Assembly (NCBI GenBank): GCA_004764695.1
Contig: SMSO01000031.1
Location: 8,804,761-8,868,760 of the forward strand
Length of the DNA: 64,000 bases
Source of the DNA: Schizochytrium sp. TIO01
Taxonomy: Eukaryota; Sar; Bigyra; Thraustochytrida; Thraustochytriidae
Direction of reading: 5' to 3'
Position 1 is the first letter of the stretch. The number at the start of each line of letters is the position of its first letter. Below are positions 10,496 through 21,274 of this stretch, piece after piece. The notes below the pieces were generated by a model. That model worked only from the letters and a program-made list of their open reading frames with translations, did not search any database and was not told the DNA's origin. A program made the translations under genes and the position numbers.

Positions 10496-13119
10496 TGCAG
10501 CAGAGCCTCGGCACGTCAGTACCTCCGGTAAAAGGAATCGTTAAATACTTTATAGCAGCAGAGTTTGCAAGAGCTAAGTGATTGATTGTTGTGTGTTTTA
10601 TTGCACTTTATCAATCTAGGACCAAGAACACTTAGAAAGAAATTCGATAAGAAAGGTTTCTTTGGAAAGGTCGCACTCGTGAAAGTTTCCCTTCAAGGGT
10701 CTTTTGACCGTGATGCGGTGGCAAGTGCCACAACGGTGCCATGTGTGAGGAGTGCGTGCGAACGAAAGTTATGATCGCTTGCATTCTTTTCAGTGGCGAG
10801 GTCAAAACAGCACTTTCGACAATCGTGTGTGTACAATGTTGGTACCTGGCGCGTATATGATGACTCACTCTTAAACTAGGAGTAAGATCAAACGACAAAT
10901 TCAAGATGCAAACTCGGCATGCTTTACTAAAGCAAAGCGGGGAGTTATCCAAGTGCGTGCATCCAGGCTAAATCAGGGTCGCTTTGGCGTACAATCGCAC
11001 CATGCTTCTGCAGCACTTCTTTGGGATCACCTTTGACGGGTGCGTACGCTCGTGCACCCCAGCAATGGTTTTGCTCAGTTCATGCCAGATCAACTCAGCC
11101 TTGAGCTCTGGTCTGGGTTTGCTTCGCTTCGCATGTATCTATGTCTAAAACCTCATAACTCATTCGTACAGACAGACCTCGCTCGACCCATGCCATTCTC
11201 AATCAAGAACTCCTCGAATCTCCAGCTGCTGTCGTCTCCTCCATCCGCCTCGATTCACATCTGCCGCCATTCACCGCATCCGCATCAAAGGAGTATGTTT
11301 ACAAATGTAATGCCCTCCTGAACAACCCAAATCGATGCCGCCAGAATCTAAAGCCATCGCTGCATTTCTCAACGACAAACCTGAAGAAAGCTCAGTCCCA
11401 CCCACGTCGTCTCAAGTCCTATCCTTCGACGCCTTTTGTATCTTCGCGCCATCGACAGAACAGATATTCTTTTGTATTCCATGGCATGAGACAGCAAAGC
11501 CGTTCAACACAACGGTGGTGGAGTCTCTGGCCATGCCGACCATCGCCAATGATAGCCTCGAATACCCAGAGGAAATGCATTCGATTTAACGCCAATGCCA
11601 TCGTCATCGCACACGAAGACGTCTTCAGTTCGCCGAGCTGGTGCTCGTGATCGTCGTTCATCATGATCATGATCAGCGCCATCAGAGTGATTCATCTTCA
11701 CTCGAAGATGTGATATCATATGATATGATATGTATGACATCACATCACATCATATGATATCAAATGATATTCTCGCAAGGTACCTAGATCTGCGGCTTTC
11801 TCAGACCCTCCCCCCGCAGTTAGCGTTTCCCCCTCTGGCGCCACTCCCTCCCAGACACCTCGCAGTGAAGCCACGTCAGCACGTAGCGACGAATTTGCAA
11901 CACCCCACCACACAGCTGCCTCAAACCCCCCACAGCGGTCAACCGAATGTAAGCGTGGTTTATCGATCATCGCTCAGGATCGGAAGTACGCGGTCCCAAA
12001 GTCCGATGGCAATGCCACTTCAAAGCTCATTCATTGCAAAGCCGAAGGAAGTAATGAGTTTTGGAGGAACTTGAGCTTATTTGGGCGAAGATTGAAGCAT
12101 CAATCATCGTCGTCACTGTTTTCTCCTCGTTTTCCAAACTTTTCTTGAAAGTTTCCACTTTCCCTGTCAATTGGTCCAGTCCTAACACCCGTCTAGGGGA
12201 TACAATAGGAGCCGAGTGCATGGGTCGCAACAGAAAAGCGAAAGGAAGAGATGAAAGAAATGAAAGAAAAGGTGAAATGAAGGCAGAAATACTTTACTTC
12301 CGCCATGTAGAAAACGCGGATAAGCGCACTCGAGGCCAAAGCACTTCTCAGGACATGAAAGATAATGCACGTCTGAATAGAATCCACTCCTCCGCTGCAG
12401 CAGAAAGGCCCTGAGGCGAATAAGGCACAGCTTTCCCTAAGTTCGTGGCCAGAAAGGGTAAAAACGAGAAAGTCCTTTTCTTTTGCCTTTTCTTTATTAG
12501 AGTATATGAGTGAGAGGTGGTTTTTTATTATTATAGTCATACTGAGTACTTAGGTGTTATGTAATGTGGAAAGAATTTACTTCAACGTGAGCAGGCTCTG
12601 ACTTGAGCAGACCACCTTCGACCTCACGACGCAAACCGGATTAGAGCTCGCCAACGCTGAGAGCCTTTGTCGCGGTTCGTGCTGTTGCTGCTAGAGACGA
12701 CAGGGCTGTTCTAAATACACGGTACGTTTCTTTGCTGGGCTCTTGAGCTTCTACAGGCAGTCCCAAGACCTCGTCGAGCTGAATGAAGCCTTGAGCCTGC
12801 GTCCTAGACAAGACGAACGACGAGGAATCTGAGGGTGACAACCTCGAGGGTTGACGACAATGCTGCTGTTACTACTTGATAGACTTGTATGCGCGAGTAT
12901 GGACTGCTAAGATACGAGAAAGCAAACTGTAAAGATATTCGTGGACCCCAGGAAGATCGAGTTGATCATGTGAGGAGATGAGACTGACTTTAGGATTGAA
13001 AATGGCACATGCGGTCTTTGGAATGGATATCTGGTGACCTTGGCGATGACTGATACTCACCACGCTTCTAGAGTACTGTGATCTTGAATTTTTGGTTGAT
13101 TTTTTTTCCCTTAATAAAG
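10496..13119. other. Gene-free stretch with a palindrome
   Basis: No reading frame resembles a known protein or has a convincing ATG start. ORFs such as 11335-11589 and 12061-12414 are short and overlapped on the other strand. The clearest structure is the ATATGATAT-rich inverted repeat at 11711-11762. The last part presumably contains the promoter of the carrier-like gene, with a T-run directly before its ATG (13099-13107). Confidence 0.55.
11711..11762. repeat. Near-perfect inverted repeat (hairpin)
   Basis: The left arm 11711-11732 pairs with the right arm 11741-11762 over 22 bp, with two A/G differences that would be G-U pairs in RNA on one strand. They flank an 8-nt loop (TATGACAT). The arms consist of TGATATCATATGAT-type sequence. 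Purpose unknown. Confidence 0.85.
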
Positions 13120-13974
13120 ATGGAGCGTCAACAGCCGGATTTTGTTGCTCGCGTCATTGGCGCAGCAACCCAGGGCGCCGCCGGTGCCGTCGTGGGTGCA
13201 GTGCTCTCTGCCACCACTGAGCCTGTAGTAAACCGTGTGTTGGTCAAGCGCCAGACCCTGAAGGAAGCGCTTGCCGAGGTGGATCTTGAGACCGTGCAAA
13301 AGTTCTTCTCCACGGTTGTGGCTGCCAACTTTATTAAGTTCCCCTTCTTTGAGGTCGTCAACATCCTTGTTGGCGATCTCGACCTACCAGACACCGCCAA
13401 GGGTGCGGTCCTTGGTGCCGTTTTCACTACCGCCACGCTGCCTATTGGTAACTACCGGTTCTGTAAGTCTATGGGCATGCCTGTGGACGTGAGTTCGCTC
13501 TACAAGGCATACTTGCCTACCGTGGCTCGCGACGTTGTCTATGGTGTTGTTCGCCAGACTGTTGGCACATTCTTGGCCCAGAACTACCCGGGTCTCTTCA
13601 AGTCCGTTGGTGGACGTTTCATTGCCACCTTCATTACCGTTCTTGCAGCATGTGTCATTTCTGCTCCGGGCAATGAGGTCCGTGGCTACTACCTCCAGCC
13701 GGAGGACCGTCGTCTCCCTGTAAAGGAGTTCTTCAAGCCGGATCGCTTTATTCGCAGCACCACCATCGGTGGCCTTATCATGTCATCTGCCCTTGGCGTA
13801 GGCTCATTGGTTGTTGGCCCTGCCACCGTGCAGTTCAACGCCTTCAAGGCTCTTCTTGACGCCAATCCGGTTGCCAAAGTTATGGTTGGCATCTTCGTTG
13901 CACAGCAGTACCTCGCTGCCAAGCGCCACGCTGATCTTCTCGACAAGCTCGACAACACCAAGAAGTCGGCTTAA
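13120..13974 (+). CDS. Divergent mitochondrial-carrier-like (SLC25-like) membrane protein
   Basis: 284 aa from the ATG at 13120; the longer frame begins with GTG at 13078. The protein is rich in Ala/Val/Gly membrane segments and reads as three related thirds: residues about 10-85, 95-155 and 165-265. Each third has a proline kink followed by a basic residue: EPVVNRVLVKR (34-44), LPIGNYR (107-113) and APGNEVR (182-188). The first two also have the carrier-type second helix with F-I-K-F-P-F-F-E (71-78) and YLPTVARDVVYGVVRQ (131-146). In ordinary carriers the signature is P-x-[DE]-x-x-[KR]; here the acidic position is Val, Gly or Asn, so the matrix salt-bridge network would be missing. I infer a carrier-fold membrane protein, perhaps not a classical exchanger. 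Another helical membrane family is possible. C-terminus KKSA. AATAAA at 13~14193-14198 region (14193). Function unknown. Confidence 0.8.
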   Translation: MERQQPDFVARVIGAATQGAAGAVVGAVLSATTEPVVNRVLVKRQTLKEALAEVDLETVQKFFSTVVAANFIKFPFFEVVNILVGDLDLPDTAKGAVLGAVFTTATLPIGNYRFCKSMGMPVDVSSLYKAYLPTVARDVVYGVVRQTVGTFLAQNYPGLFKSVGGRFIATFITVLAACVISAPGNEVRGYYLQPEDRRLPVKEFFKPDRFIRSTTIGGLIMSSALGVGSLVVGPATVQFNAFKALLDANPVAKVMVGIFVAQQYLAAKRHADLLDKLDNTKKSA

Positions 13975-14940
13975 GATTTCCACTTCTGTACCGGCATTGC
14001 ACTCGTCAGCTACTCTCGTCCAAGTGTTTTCATCCATTCCATCGTCATTTCGTGGCGCTCGAGCGTGGCATATGTCTCATCTCAATTTAGTATTTTTCTT
14101 TTTTTTTTTCTTCTATTCTTGCAGCACGTTGCTCCAAGACTATTATGTAAAAGCTTCAGCGCGTATCTTGTTGATCTGGGAAATGGGACTTAAATAAAGG
14201 TCTTTCTATGAGAGAAAGTGGCCTTATGAGATTGCTTTGTTATCTACATATTATATATATCGGTACAATATATCATAATAGCCCTCTGAAAAGCCACACG
14301 ACATCAAAAAAGTATATAGCTTTTCTTCCATTCATCTGTCATCCACTGAGAGCAGTCCCATTCTGACCATTTCGCTAAGAGCAGTCTCATTCTGACTATT
14401 TAATTCACCACTTGTTTGCTTGTGCTCCATGTCCATTCCCCCCTCGTCCGCAGTCAGTAATAACATGTAGGAGTGTGTACTTTCTAATCAGTTCTCCCAT
14501 TTCTGACAATTTTCACTAAGAGCAGTCCATTCTGACCATTTTACGAAGAGCACTCCAATTCTGACCATTTGATTCGCAACTTGTATGCTTGTGCTCCATT
14601 TCCACCCTCCCCCTGGTCCACAGTCAGTAATAACATGTAGGGGCTAATCGGTACTTAAAGAGTTCATGGCGAATCCATCATCCACTTACTGAGTCCCATT
14701 TTCGTGAAGCAAACATAAGAGATATCGATCGACCCAGGGGGTACACGTATGAAGTTGAAGGTTTAGCAAACGCGAAACCTTGTAGCGATTGCAACCATAC
14801 AGTCTGCCTTGCGCAAGGTATAATCGAATTGTTCCTTCGAGAGTGTTTTCAAAACTTCAAAGTTCAATATCTACGCAACTTGCCAGTTTAGCAAGGAGTA
14901 AAGAAGCAAGGGAGCTCTAGCTTTGTGCCAAACAGAAAGA
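13975..14940. other. Intergenic stretch with a 130-bp direct duplication
   Basis: It holds the 3' UTR of the carrier-like gene (AATAAA at 14193) and the direct repeat listed separately. The remainder would be the channel promoter and 5' UTR. No coding frame was recognised. Confidence 0.6.
14343..14642. repeat. Direct repeat, two ~130-bp units, each with an internal ~30-bp doublet
   Basis: Unit 1 spans about 14343-14471 and unit 2 about 14513-14642. Both run from AAGAGCAGTC-ATTCTGACCATTT (occurring twice per unit), through CACTTGTTTGCTTGTGCTCC-like sequence, to CAGTCAGTAATAACATGTAGG. They differ by scattered substitutions, so the duplication is not recent. Confidence 0.85.
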
Positions 14941-16185
14941 ATGAGTCGGCATTCTACCTGCCAGAAGAGTCACGTGTCTTGTATGTCTTATCCTCATACA
15001 CAACGGCGTGAGTCGCAAGTATTCAGAGATGTTGGAGTTGCTTGCGAACTGCGGCTCATTAGTATAGATGATGTAAAGGAGTTGTTCAAAATCGCAGTGC
15101 TTGTGCATTGCCATTTCGAAAACTCAAGCTATTGCCAACCAGACCACCTGGCTGAAGATGAATTCGTACGGGACCACAAGTATGACACAGGCTCAAACTA
15201 TGTGCCAGAGATTGTCTTTGTCAATGTTGTGGACTCGCGCTGGGAACGGGACGAGCTTACTGTCCGGGTGAATCGCCACACAGGTGTAATTTGGGCTACC
15301 TTGAAGAACATTCACGATATCAACGAAAGCTTGGAGCTTTTTTCATTTCCGTTCGACCGTCAGCTTTTTCGTGTAGCATTCAAGTCGCCAAATGCATCAT
15401 TGCATGCCTGGGATCAACCAGTAGATGTGCTAGACTTGCCACCAATTATGAAGGATGGCCAAGTTGTCATGGAGAATGACTCACGGTTTTTCGTGAGTTG
15501 CGAGCTAAATGCATGGCACATGGTTGACTTGCGTGTTGTTCTGGACCAGAGTGATCCAGACGCGGTTTCACTTACCGCATCGGAGTTCGAGCTCACCATT
15601 ATGGCTGAGCGAAACCCCCTATATTATCTCAACAATTATGTTTTAGTCCTGTTTGTCATTGTCATGCTCAATGTATGCAATATGGCTTTGAGCATTGTAG
15701 ACTCAGTAGGGGAACGTCTCGCAGCTTCTCTTACATTGCTCTTGGCAGGTGTAGCCTTTAAGTCTGTCCTTAGCGAAATGCTACCGCGAGTAGCATATAG
15801 TACTTGGGCTGACGCCTATGTGCGAGTCGCTTTTCTTACACTCTTTTTTGGCTCTATTGAGAGTTTTGTTGCCTCTCCACGTATCTGGTGTTTGTCTGAA
15901 TACTTTAGTGCTGGCGATCCCACGGCAGTTCTTTTGCGTGTTGACATCTGCATCGAAAAGAAGCAACTCGCTGCAACTCAATTTGATTTGATCTTCCAGC
16001 TTGTGTACGGTGTGTGGTGGATTCTTTGCAATTTGATAGCTGCAATAATTTGCCTTCATCCTACGTTAGTGCAGCAGACCTGGGACACTGTCCTTGAGAA
16101 CCAGATTGGTGACACTGAAGCTACGACGCGACGCGCGAATGAAGTAAAACTTATCATCGACCGGGATGACGTAATTAGTACATAA
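14941..16185 (+). CDS. Pentameric ligand-gated ion channel subunit (Cys-loop/pro-loop receptor family)
   Basis: 414 aa from the ATG at 14941; the longer frame uses TTG. The N-terminal beta-sandwich domain (about 30-222) contains VPEIVFVN (88-95) and the pro-loop FPFDRQ (136-141). The flanking disulfide cysteines of animal receptors are absent, so the loop is Cys-less as in bacterial and other early-branching members. Four membrane helices: M1 about 225-250 (ERNPLYYLNNYVL before it), M2 258-281, M3 about 291-311, M4 about 349-372. M2 aligns without gaps to nicotinic receptors: Glu258 at -1', Arg259 at 0', Leu268 at 9' (the gate), Glu279 at 20', Pro282 at 23'. This is the acidic -1'/20' pattern of cation channels. 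The M3-M4 loop is short (about 37 residues). No signal peptide is visible, which is odd for an extracellular N-terminus. The ligand is unknown. Confidence 0.92.
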   Translation: MSRHSTCQKSHVSCMSYPHTQRRESQVFRDVGVACELRLISIDDVKELFKIAVLVHCHFENSSYCQPDHLAEDEFVRDHKYDTGSNYVPEIVFVNVVDSRWERDELTVRVNRHTGVIWATLKNIHDINESLELFSFPFDRQLFRVAFKSPNASLHAWDQPVDVLDLPPIMKDGQVVMENDSRFFVSCELNAWHMVDLRVVLDQSDPDAVSLTASEFELTIMAERNPLYYLNNYVLVLFVIVMLNVCNMALSIVDSVGERLAASLTLLLAGVAFKSVLSEMLPRVAYSTWADAYVRVAFLTLFFGSIESFVASPRIWCLSEYFSAGDPTAVLLRVDICIEKKQLAATQFDLIFQLVYGVWWILCNLIAAIICLHPTLVQQTWDTVLENQIGDTEATTRRANEVKLIIDRDDVIST

Positions 16186-16709
16186 CATTGGCAAGAAGAA
16201 ACATAATTATTTGGTCAACTTTTTCATTTGATTGTTTTTTGTTTTCGTTTGGCTGAGAGAGCGTGAAAGATTTATTTTTGCAATGAATGAATATTCAAAG
16301 AATGAAGAAGAAAAATTAATTTTCTTTGATAAGTAAGCAGAAATATTCAGTACAGACGTCGCTTTTGAGATGCAATTTGAAGAAGGTTTCAAAGTCACAA
16401 GTAATTTATGGCGAGTGAGCTGGAGAGGATACCTCTCGCGTAGTGTGGGACGCACGCTTTCCGCATTTGTGCTACATACAGGGGAAATAGAATGGGAAAG
16501 GGTCTACATCCGTGCAAATGAAGGTATCAGGAGATAGTTTGCTTACGCCACAACCAAAAGGTATTTCTAAAAAAGGGAGATTAAAAAAAGGGAGATATAC
16601 AAGCACTCACTCGATATTGCAATGGCTGGGCATACCATAGAACGTATGGAAAGGAAGCTAGCCATTGTCAATGCTTGATACAAAAGCAGCATCCTCGCCG
16701 TCAAATGCG
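16186..16709. other. Convergent 3' intergenic region
   Basis: AT-rich spacer between the channel and RING genes, with no coding frame recognised. It presumably contains both 3' UTRs. Confidence 0.5.
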
Positions 16710-17771
16710 TCATCGGAATGTAGGCGATGATACACGGCTAGAATCCTCAGAGGGGCTCTGGGAGTTAGCAGGTTCAAAGCTTTCTCGAACGATTATAGAG
16801 ACAAGAATGCGCAGGTCATCGATATCATCGAACTCGTCGTGCTCCACACCAAGCTCATCAAGAATGTTGCGTAAGGTCGCCTCGTCGACAGAGTCAAGAG
16901 GTTGACCATTAGGAAGAATCATGATTGGTGCTTCCCGCTGCATAATCTGACGTTGGCGAACCTCACGGTTCACTCGAGCCTCAGTTGCTGCAAGCTGGTG
17001 CAAGAGCTGCTCTAGAAGCTCGTCATCATCAATCGGAGGATACAGGGTATCCGAATCGTCGTCCTCGTAATTATGATATCCAAAGGCTGCCATACGGCGG
17101 TTGGCACGTCGCAACCGCGCCTCCTCGGCTTCACGGGTAAGGCGATCGGAAGCAAGTGCGGCTTCTACCATACTGAACACAGCGCATGGGTCGCCTGGGC
17201 AGCAGGCAGCAAGAGCAGCGCCACCTTCGTGAATGGCTGAACGTACAACCTCTTCGCTTCTTTCGCGAGCAAGCTCTAATTCTTCCTGAGGAGTTTGTTC
17301 GGGAAGCTTATGGCGGCAACTCGGGCAAGTATGGTGCGCTTGGAACCAGCGTTCTACACAAGTAGCATGGAAGGTATGTTCACACGGCAACCTAATACAG
17401 CTATCGCGCTTTTCGTATGCATCGAGGCAGATGGAACAAGACTCCTCGCCACAGCGAGACTCTGAGCCCCGGATGCGCTGCAAGGACCTCAAAGTTCGTG
17501 TTGAGATCGGGTGTGGTTGAGCTTCCTCTTCCATGTAGGTATCGTGCAGTTGGTTAACAATGAGGTCTGACATGTCATCGACGTCGTAGTCGGCAGCGAG
17601 TAATAGTCTTAAGGCATCTGGTCCTAGGCCTCCACGTCGAGACCGTCTTGGCGGTGGCGGTGTCGAACCCCGGAAGGGTGTTCCCATCGAGAAGATACTT
17701 GGCGACCTTCCACTATACCCTCCGCCATGGCCATGAAGACCTGGCACTCGGCCGCTCGCAAAGAAAAACAT
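16710..17771 (-). CDS. RING-H2 finger protein, probable E3 ubiquitin ligase
   Basis: 353 aa from the first ATG at 17771; the longer frame to 17786 starts at TTG. The RING-H2 finger has all eight zinc ligands: C112-x2-C115, C130-x-H132-x2-H135-x2-C138, C149-x2-C152, with the usual RW before the last pair. The N-terminal 60 residues are Gly/Pro/Arg-rich and disordered. After the finger come a charged helical region (160-290, with EEARLRRANRR and an acidic DDDSDTLYPPIDDDELLEQLLHQL) and a short C-terminal fold around ILPNGQPLDSVDEATLRNILDELGV. There is no membrane segment, unlike many RING-H2 proteins, so it is probably soluble. The substrate is unknown. The domain call is certain; ligase activity is inferred from the family. 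Confidence 0.9.
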   Translation of the reverse strand: MFFFASGRVPGLHGHGGGYSGRSPSIFSMGTPFRGSTPPPPRRSRRGGLGPDALRLLLAADYDVDDMSDLIVNQLHDTYMEEEAQPHPISTRTLRSLQRIRGSESRCGEESCSICLDAYEKRDSCIRLPCEHTFHATCVERWFQAHHTCPSCRHKLPEQTPQEELELARERSEEVVRSAIHEGGAALAACCPGDPCAVFSMVEAALASDRLTREAEEARLRRANRRMAAFGYHNYEDDDSDTLYPPIDDDELLEQLLHQLAATEARVNREVRQRQIMQREAPIMILPNGQPLDSVDEATLRNILDELGVEHDEFDDIDDLRILVSIIVRESFEPANSQSPSEDSSRVSSPTFR

Positions 17772-19296
17772 ATGTTTGGTAACCAATACTTTTCACGCAC
17801 GAACGTGGTAGCTTTGCCTGTCAAATTTCTTCAGAACGGCCTTCAAGGAGTTATTCTAAAAAGTCTGCAAGAAGTAAGCAACGCCTTTTTATACGTTTCC
17901 TTCGGCCCGCCCAAGTTGATGTGACCAAAAAAATAGATCACGATTGATAGAAGCCTGGTATTGGTGCACTTCTCAACGTGTTGCAACTAAATCAGTAGTC
18001 AAATACGAGGAGTTTCACTCCGAATCAGCTTGAAAAGTTCAATGGACCTCAATGCAATATGCAAAGATGCAATATGATGCAATGAAACGCGATGCGATCG
18101 ATACAGTGTAATAGATAAGAGATGCCACACCTCCTGGGCGGTCTCAAGAGACAGAGAAACAAGAAGCCAAAACTTAACCCACGCACGCGACGTTCGCGGA
18201 CCAGCGCCCGTTTAGAAGTTGTTATCGCCGTCAACAGCCCTGGTGGCTGTCTGGGGCTTCGCAGTTCCAGCGCCACGACAGTGGCAGCAAGGGCGACGGC
18301 GAGGCCAGCAAAGGAGACGCGGACGATTGCTGATCTGCTTTGTTTCTTTATTTCTATTTCTATTTCTTATGACTTCTTTCATTCTTCTTTCTTTCTTAGG
18401 CATCATCGTAACTACTTTGATTATAATGAAAAGTATTTTCTGCATTTTTATTAGTTTCTCTTCATTTTTAGCGAGTTCTATTCTGCTCGTCCGACTCCTG
18501 ACTAGAAAAAGAAATAGGCAAGGAAAGTAGTTGCTAGTTCATGACACTTATTCCTTGGTGGTGTTTCTGATCCTCCGGCATTCCTTACGGGCCTTGTTCT
18601 GGGTCCTGCTACGATGCAGTCCACTCTCAGAATACTTCGTTTGCTCGGAGAGGAGGATGTCTTCTTCTTCTTTCGATCTTCATTCTTTTCCATAATTCTG
18701 TTTCTCTTCTTTACGCCTCTCTTTTCGTCTCCTTTTTTCCGGTCCTACCAATATTGCTATATAGAACTGTACCATGGTATCATAATAATAACTCTGATAT
18801 TTGTTAGTTAGTTAGCAAATCATAATTCGTCGTCATCTTTAACAATCTTTGTCAGAATCTGTTGTAATCGTCACTATCGCCAACAAGACGGCCAATGTTC
18901 ATTCGATTCGCCGCGGCCTCTCGCAAGGTGCCAGCATCGGGGGTGCAGTCTGCGCCGTCTCCAGACCTGGCTGGCGCGTGAAACTCGTGCTGGCGTGGCT
19001 GCTCGACTAGATGTTCCTTCACCCGATGACTTGCTTGGCCGTCTTGCGGTTCTTGCTGTCGGCAGCTGGTTCTTCGCCGAGCCACCCTTGAAGTCCGTTT
19101 CTACCTCAAATTCTTCCTCCAGCCGCTCCTCCCAGGGTTTTGCTGGTCTCTTCAGCACCAACTTCGCCAGCCTTCACCATTGACTGCAGTCGCAGCCTTT
19201 GCACGATCGATGTTCACATCAAAAGCCGCCTTCACGCTCCTTCAGCTATACGTCAGCATCACCAGATTTATCATCGCAGAAACCATCACCACTATC

Positions 19297-19304
19297 TTCA
19301 TCAT

Positions 19305-19368
<64 letters not shown>
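19297..19368. repeat. CAT then (CAG)18 trinucleotide array
   Basis: About six CAT units (19297-19313) run into about 18 perfect CAG units (19314-19368). Translation would give poly-Gln, poly-Ser or poly-Ala, but the surrounding frames have no recognisable protein. Confidence 0.92.
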
Positions 19369-19369
<1 letters not shown>

Positions 19370-20634
19370 TCTCTGTTCACCGCTGAGCTGTCGTCGAACA
19401 TCGTCGATTGCGCTGAAGACGCGCAGCAGAGCTTACAGAAGGCAGACCTTGCCGGACACCACTTTTTGCATGCACGACTCGGAGCCAATGCACCAGATCT
19501 TCGATCAAATCGTCAATCCACCGGGACAAACGTCAACCCGCTCGCCACTCGCTACACTCGCGAGCGACGAGGCCACGCCACGGCGACTGCACCTCGAGGT
19601 AGGCGGTGAGCGAGTCCAGGAGTGGCGGAAGCGGAGGACATCAAGCGGCTCAATAGGATCTCTCGCTGAGCCCGTGCATCAGCAGCATCTCGCTGAGCGC
19701 GCCGGAGTCGCGCATGCACGAAAAGATTGCGTTGATTAGCGTTTGCCAACCTCTTTCGCAACAAAAGCCACGTTGCTATGGACGCCTGTGCTTCCTGAGG
19801 GCAAGTTTCTCGTTTCGTACTCTGAGATTCTCTAGAGCGTTCTATATATATTGCTGCTCGCCAGGTGAGTGAATAGCGTGTCTTCAAGCAGGCAAGTCGA
19901 TGGCCTCGGAAGACGACGCTTGAAGCGAGACAGATTTGGGTGTCAATGGAATGAATGGATTGCGAAATGGACGGCCACTAGGTAGCTAGCGAGCTAACTA
20001 TTTTAGCAACAACCAATGGGGGCATTTGGACGTTTGTGTCAATGCGCCAGTCGCGGGGATTTGGGCGAAGGTGATGGCGGCGATGGCGATGGCCAACTGC
20101 ATCGTTTGGCTCTGTATATCTTGTGTCTTGATAGCCTGAGCCTCGAACCGCCCAGGGGCGTGATGGATCTCGCTAAACCATCGCGCCGGCTACCCTGATA
20201 ACGACCTGGGTCTACATCTGAACGAGCATTTGGGGAATCATGAATAGCTGGCAAGCTAACAAGTTTATACGTAGCTGCGTGGCTTTCGAGATCTCCTTTG
20301 GCAGGAGCTCGCAAGCGGCTAATAGATGGGGAGTGTCAACCTGTGACGGTCCCAGCGATGGTACCTAGCTGCCACAAAGAGAGTCATCCTACTAGCCTTT
20401 TTGTCTATGGCCTCTTCTTACGTGATCGGGTGCTCTGGGATTAATGTTCGGAAATCTAAGCAACAGTGAGCCTGCGCGAAAGTTAATTGTGTTTTTGCAG
20501 CACCACGGAGAGTCTTTGCAGAAGTGCGCTCCTTCCTCTCTTGTTTGTTTGCTGCGTGCTTGCTTGCTTGCTCAAACGACGATGGTCGGAGTCGACGGAG
20601 ACTGGGACCGCCTGTCTCTGGTAGAGATCAATCG

Positions 20635-20674
20635 ACCAACCAACCAAACAACCAACCAACCAACCAACCAACCA
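20635..20674. repeat. (AACC)n tetranucleotide array
   Basis: About ten CAAC/AACC units with one AAAC interruption. Confidence 0.9.
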
Positions 20675-21274
20675 AGCAATACATCAATACAGGAAGACAT
20701 CAGGACATCACATCAGTTCAAGCGATAGATGGGGCAAATCATAAGATACAACATCTTGTCCTTTGAAGCTGTCAACCTCTCATGAACATCCTCAATATCA
20801 CCACATAGGAGCACCTTGATTACAGTAGGCATACTTTGTGTGACAACCAACAAAGAAGGTGTGCCCAAGAAGCAATCACTTTTATAAGCCTTGACAAACC
20901 TGGATTTTGTGAGTTCATACAGCGCCCTCAGATTCTGCTAAAGCAGCCGAAATAGAAAATCACTGGAAAAGGAAAGAAAATAGAATAGATCACGTGAAAT
21001 GGAAGCAGAACTGGCAAATGGAAAATAGATAAATCAAGCGAATAAGTAAGAACATAGTACATGACGTCATGGATGAGCGCGAGATAGATGATATCAACAC
21101 GAGGGACGATGTTGTGAAGAAAAAAGAAAGAAAGTAATCAAAATGAATGATTAAATAAATTGATGTGACTGAGTGGTGGCGAGACGAAGGAGCAAAGCGA
21201 GGCAGGCATCAAAGTACTCTGCGTCTCGCGTGCTCCGTCTCTTGCGAACTGAGTGAAGAAAACGCCTATTCAGT

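Larger units (their letters stand above)
17772..21274. other. Gene-poor stretch rich in simple repeats
   Basis: No convincing gene. It contains polypyrimidine tracts near 18350-18410 and 18650-18740, a CAT/CAG trinucleotide array (19297-19368) and an AACC tetranucleotide array (20635-20674). The longest frames (for example 19140-19739) are open mainly because they run through the CAG array in every frame. About 150 bp before 21275 is the likely promoter region of the MSS51-C-like gene. Confidence 0.55.

Noticed and set aside
19140-19739. PolyQ/polyS/polyA proteins across the CAG array
   Set aside because: All three frames are open merely because of the CAG repeat. The flanking residues match nothing.
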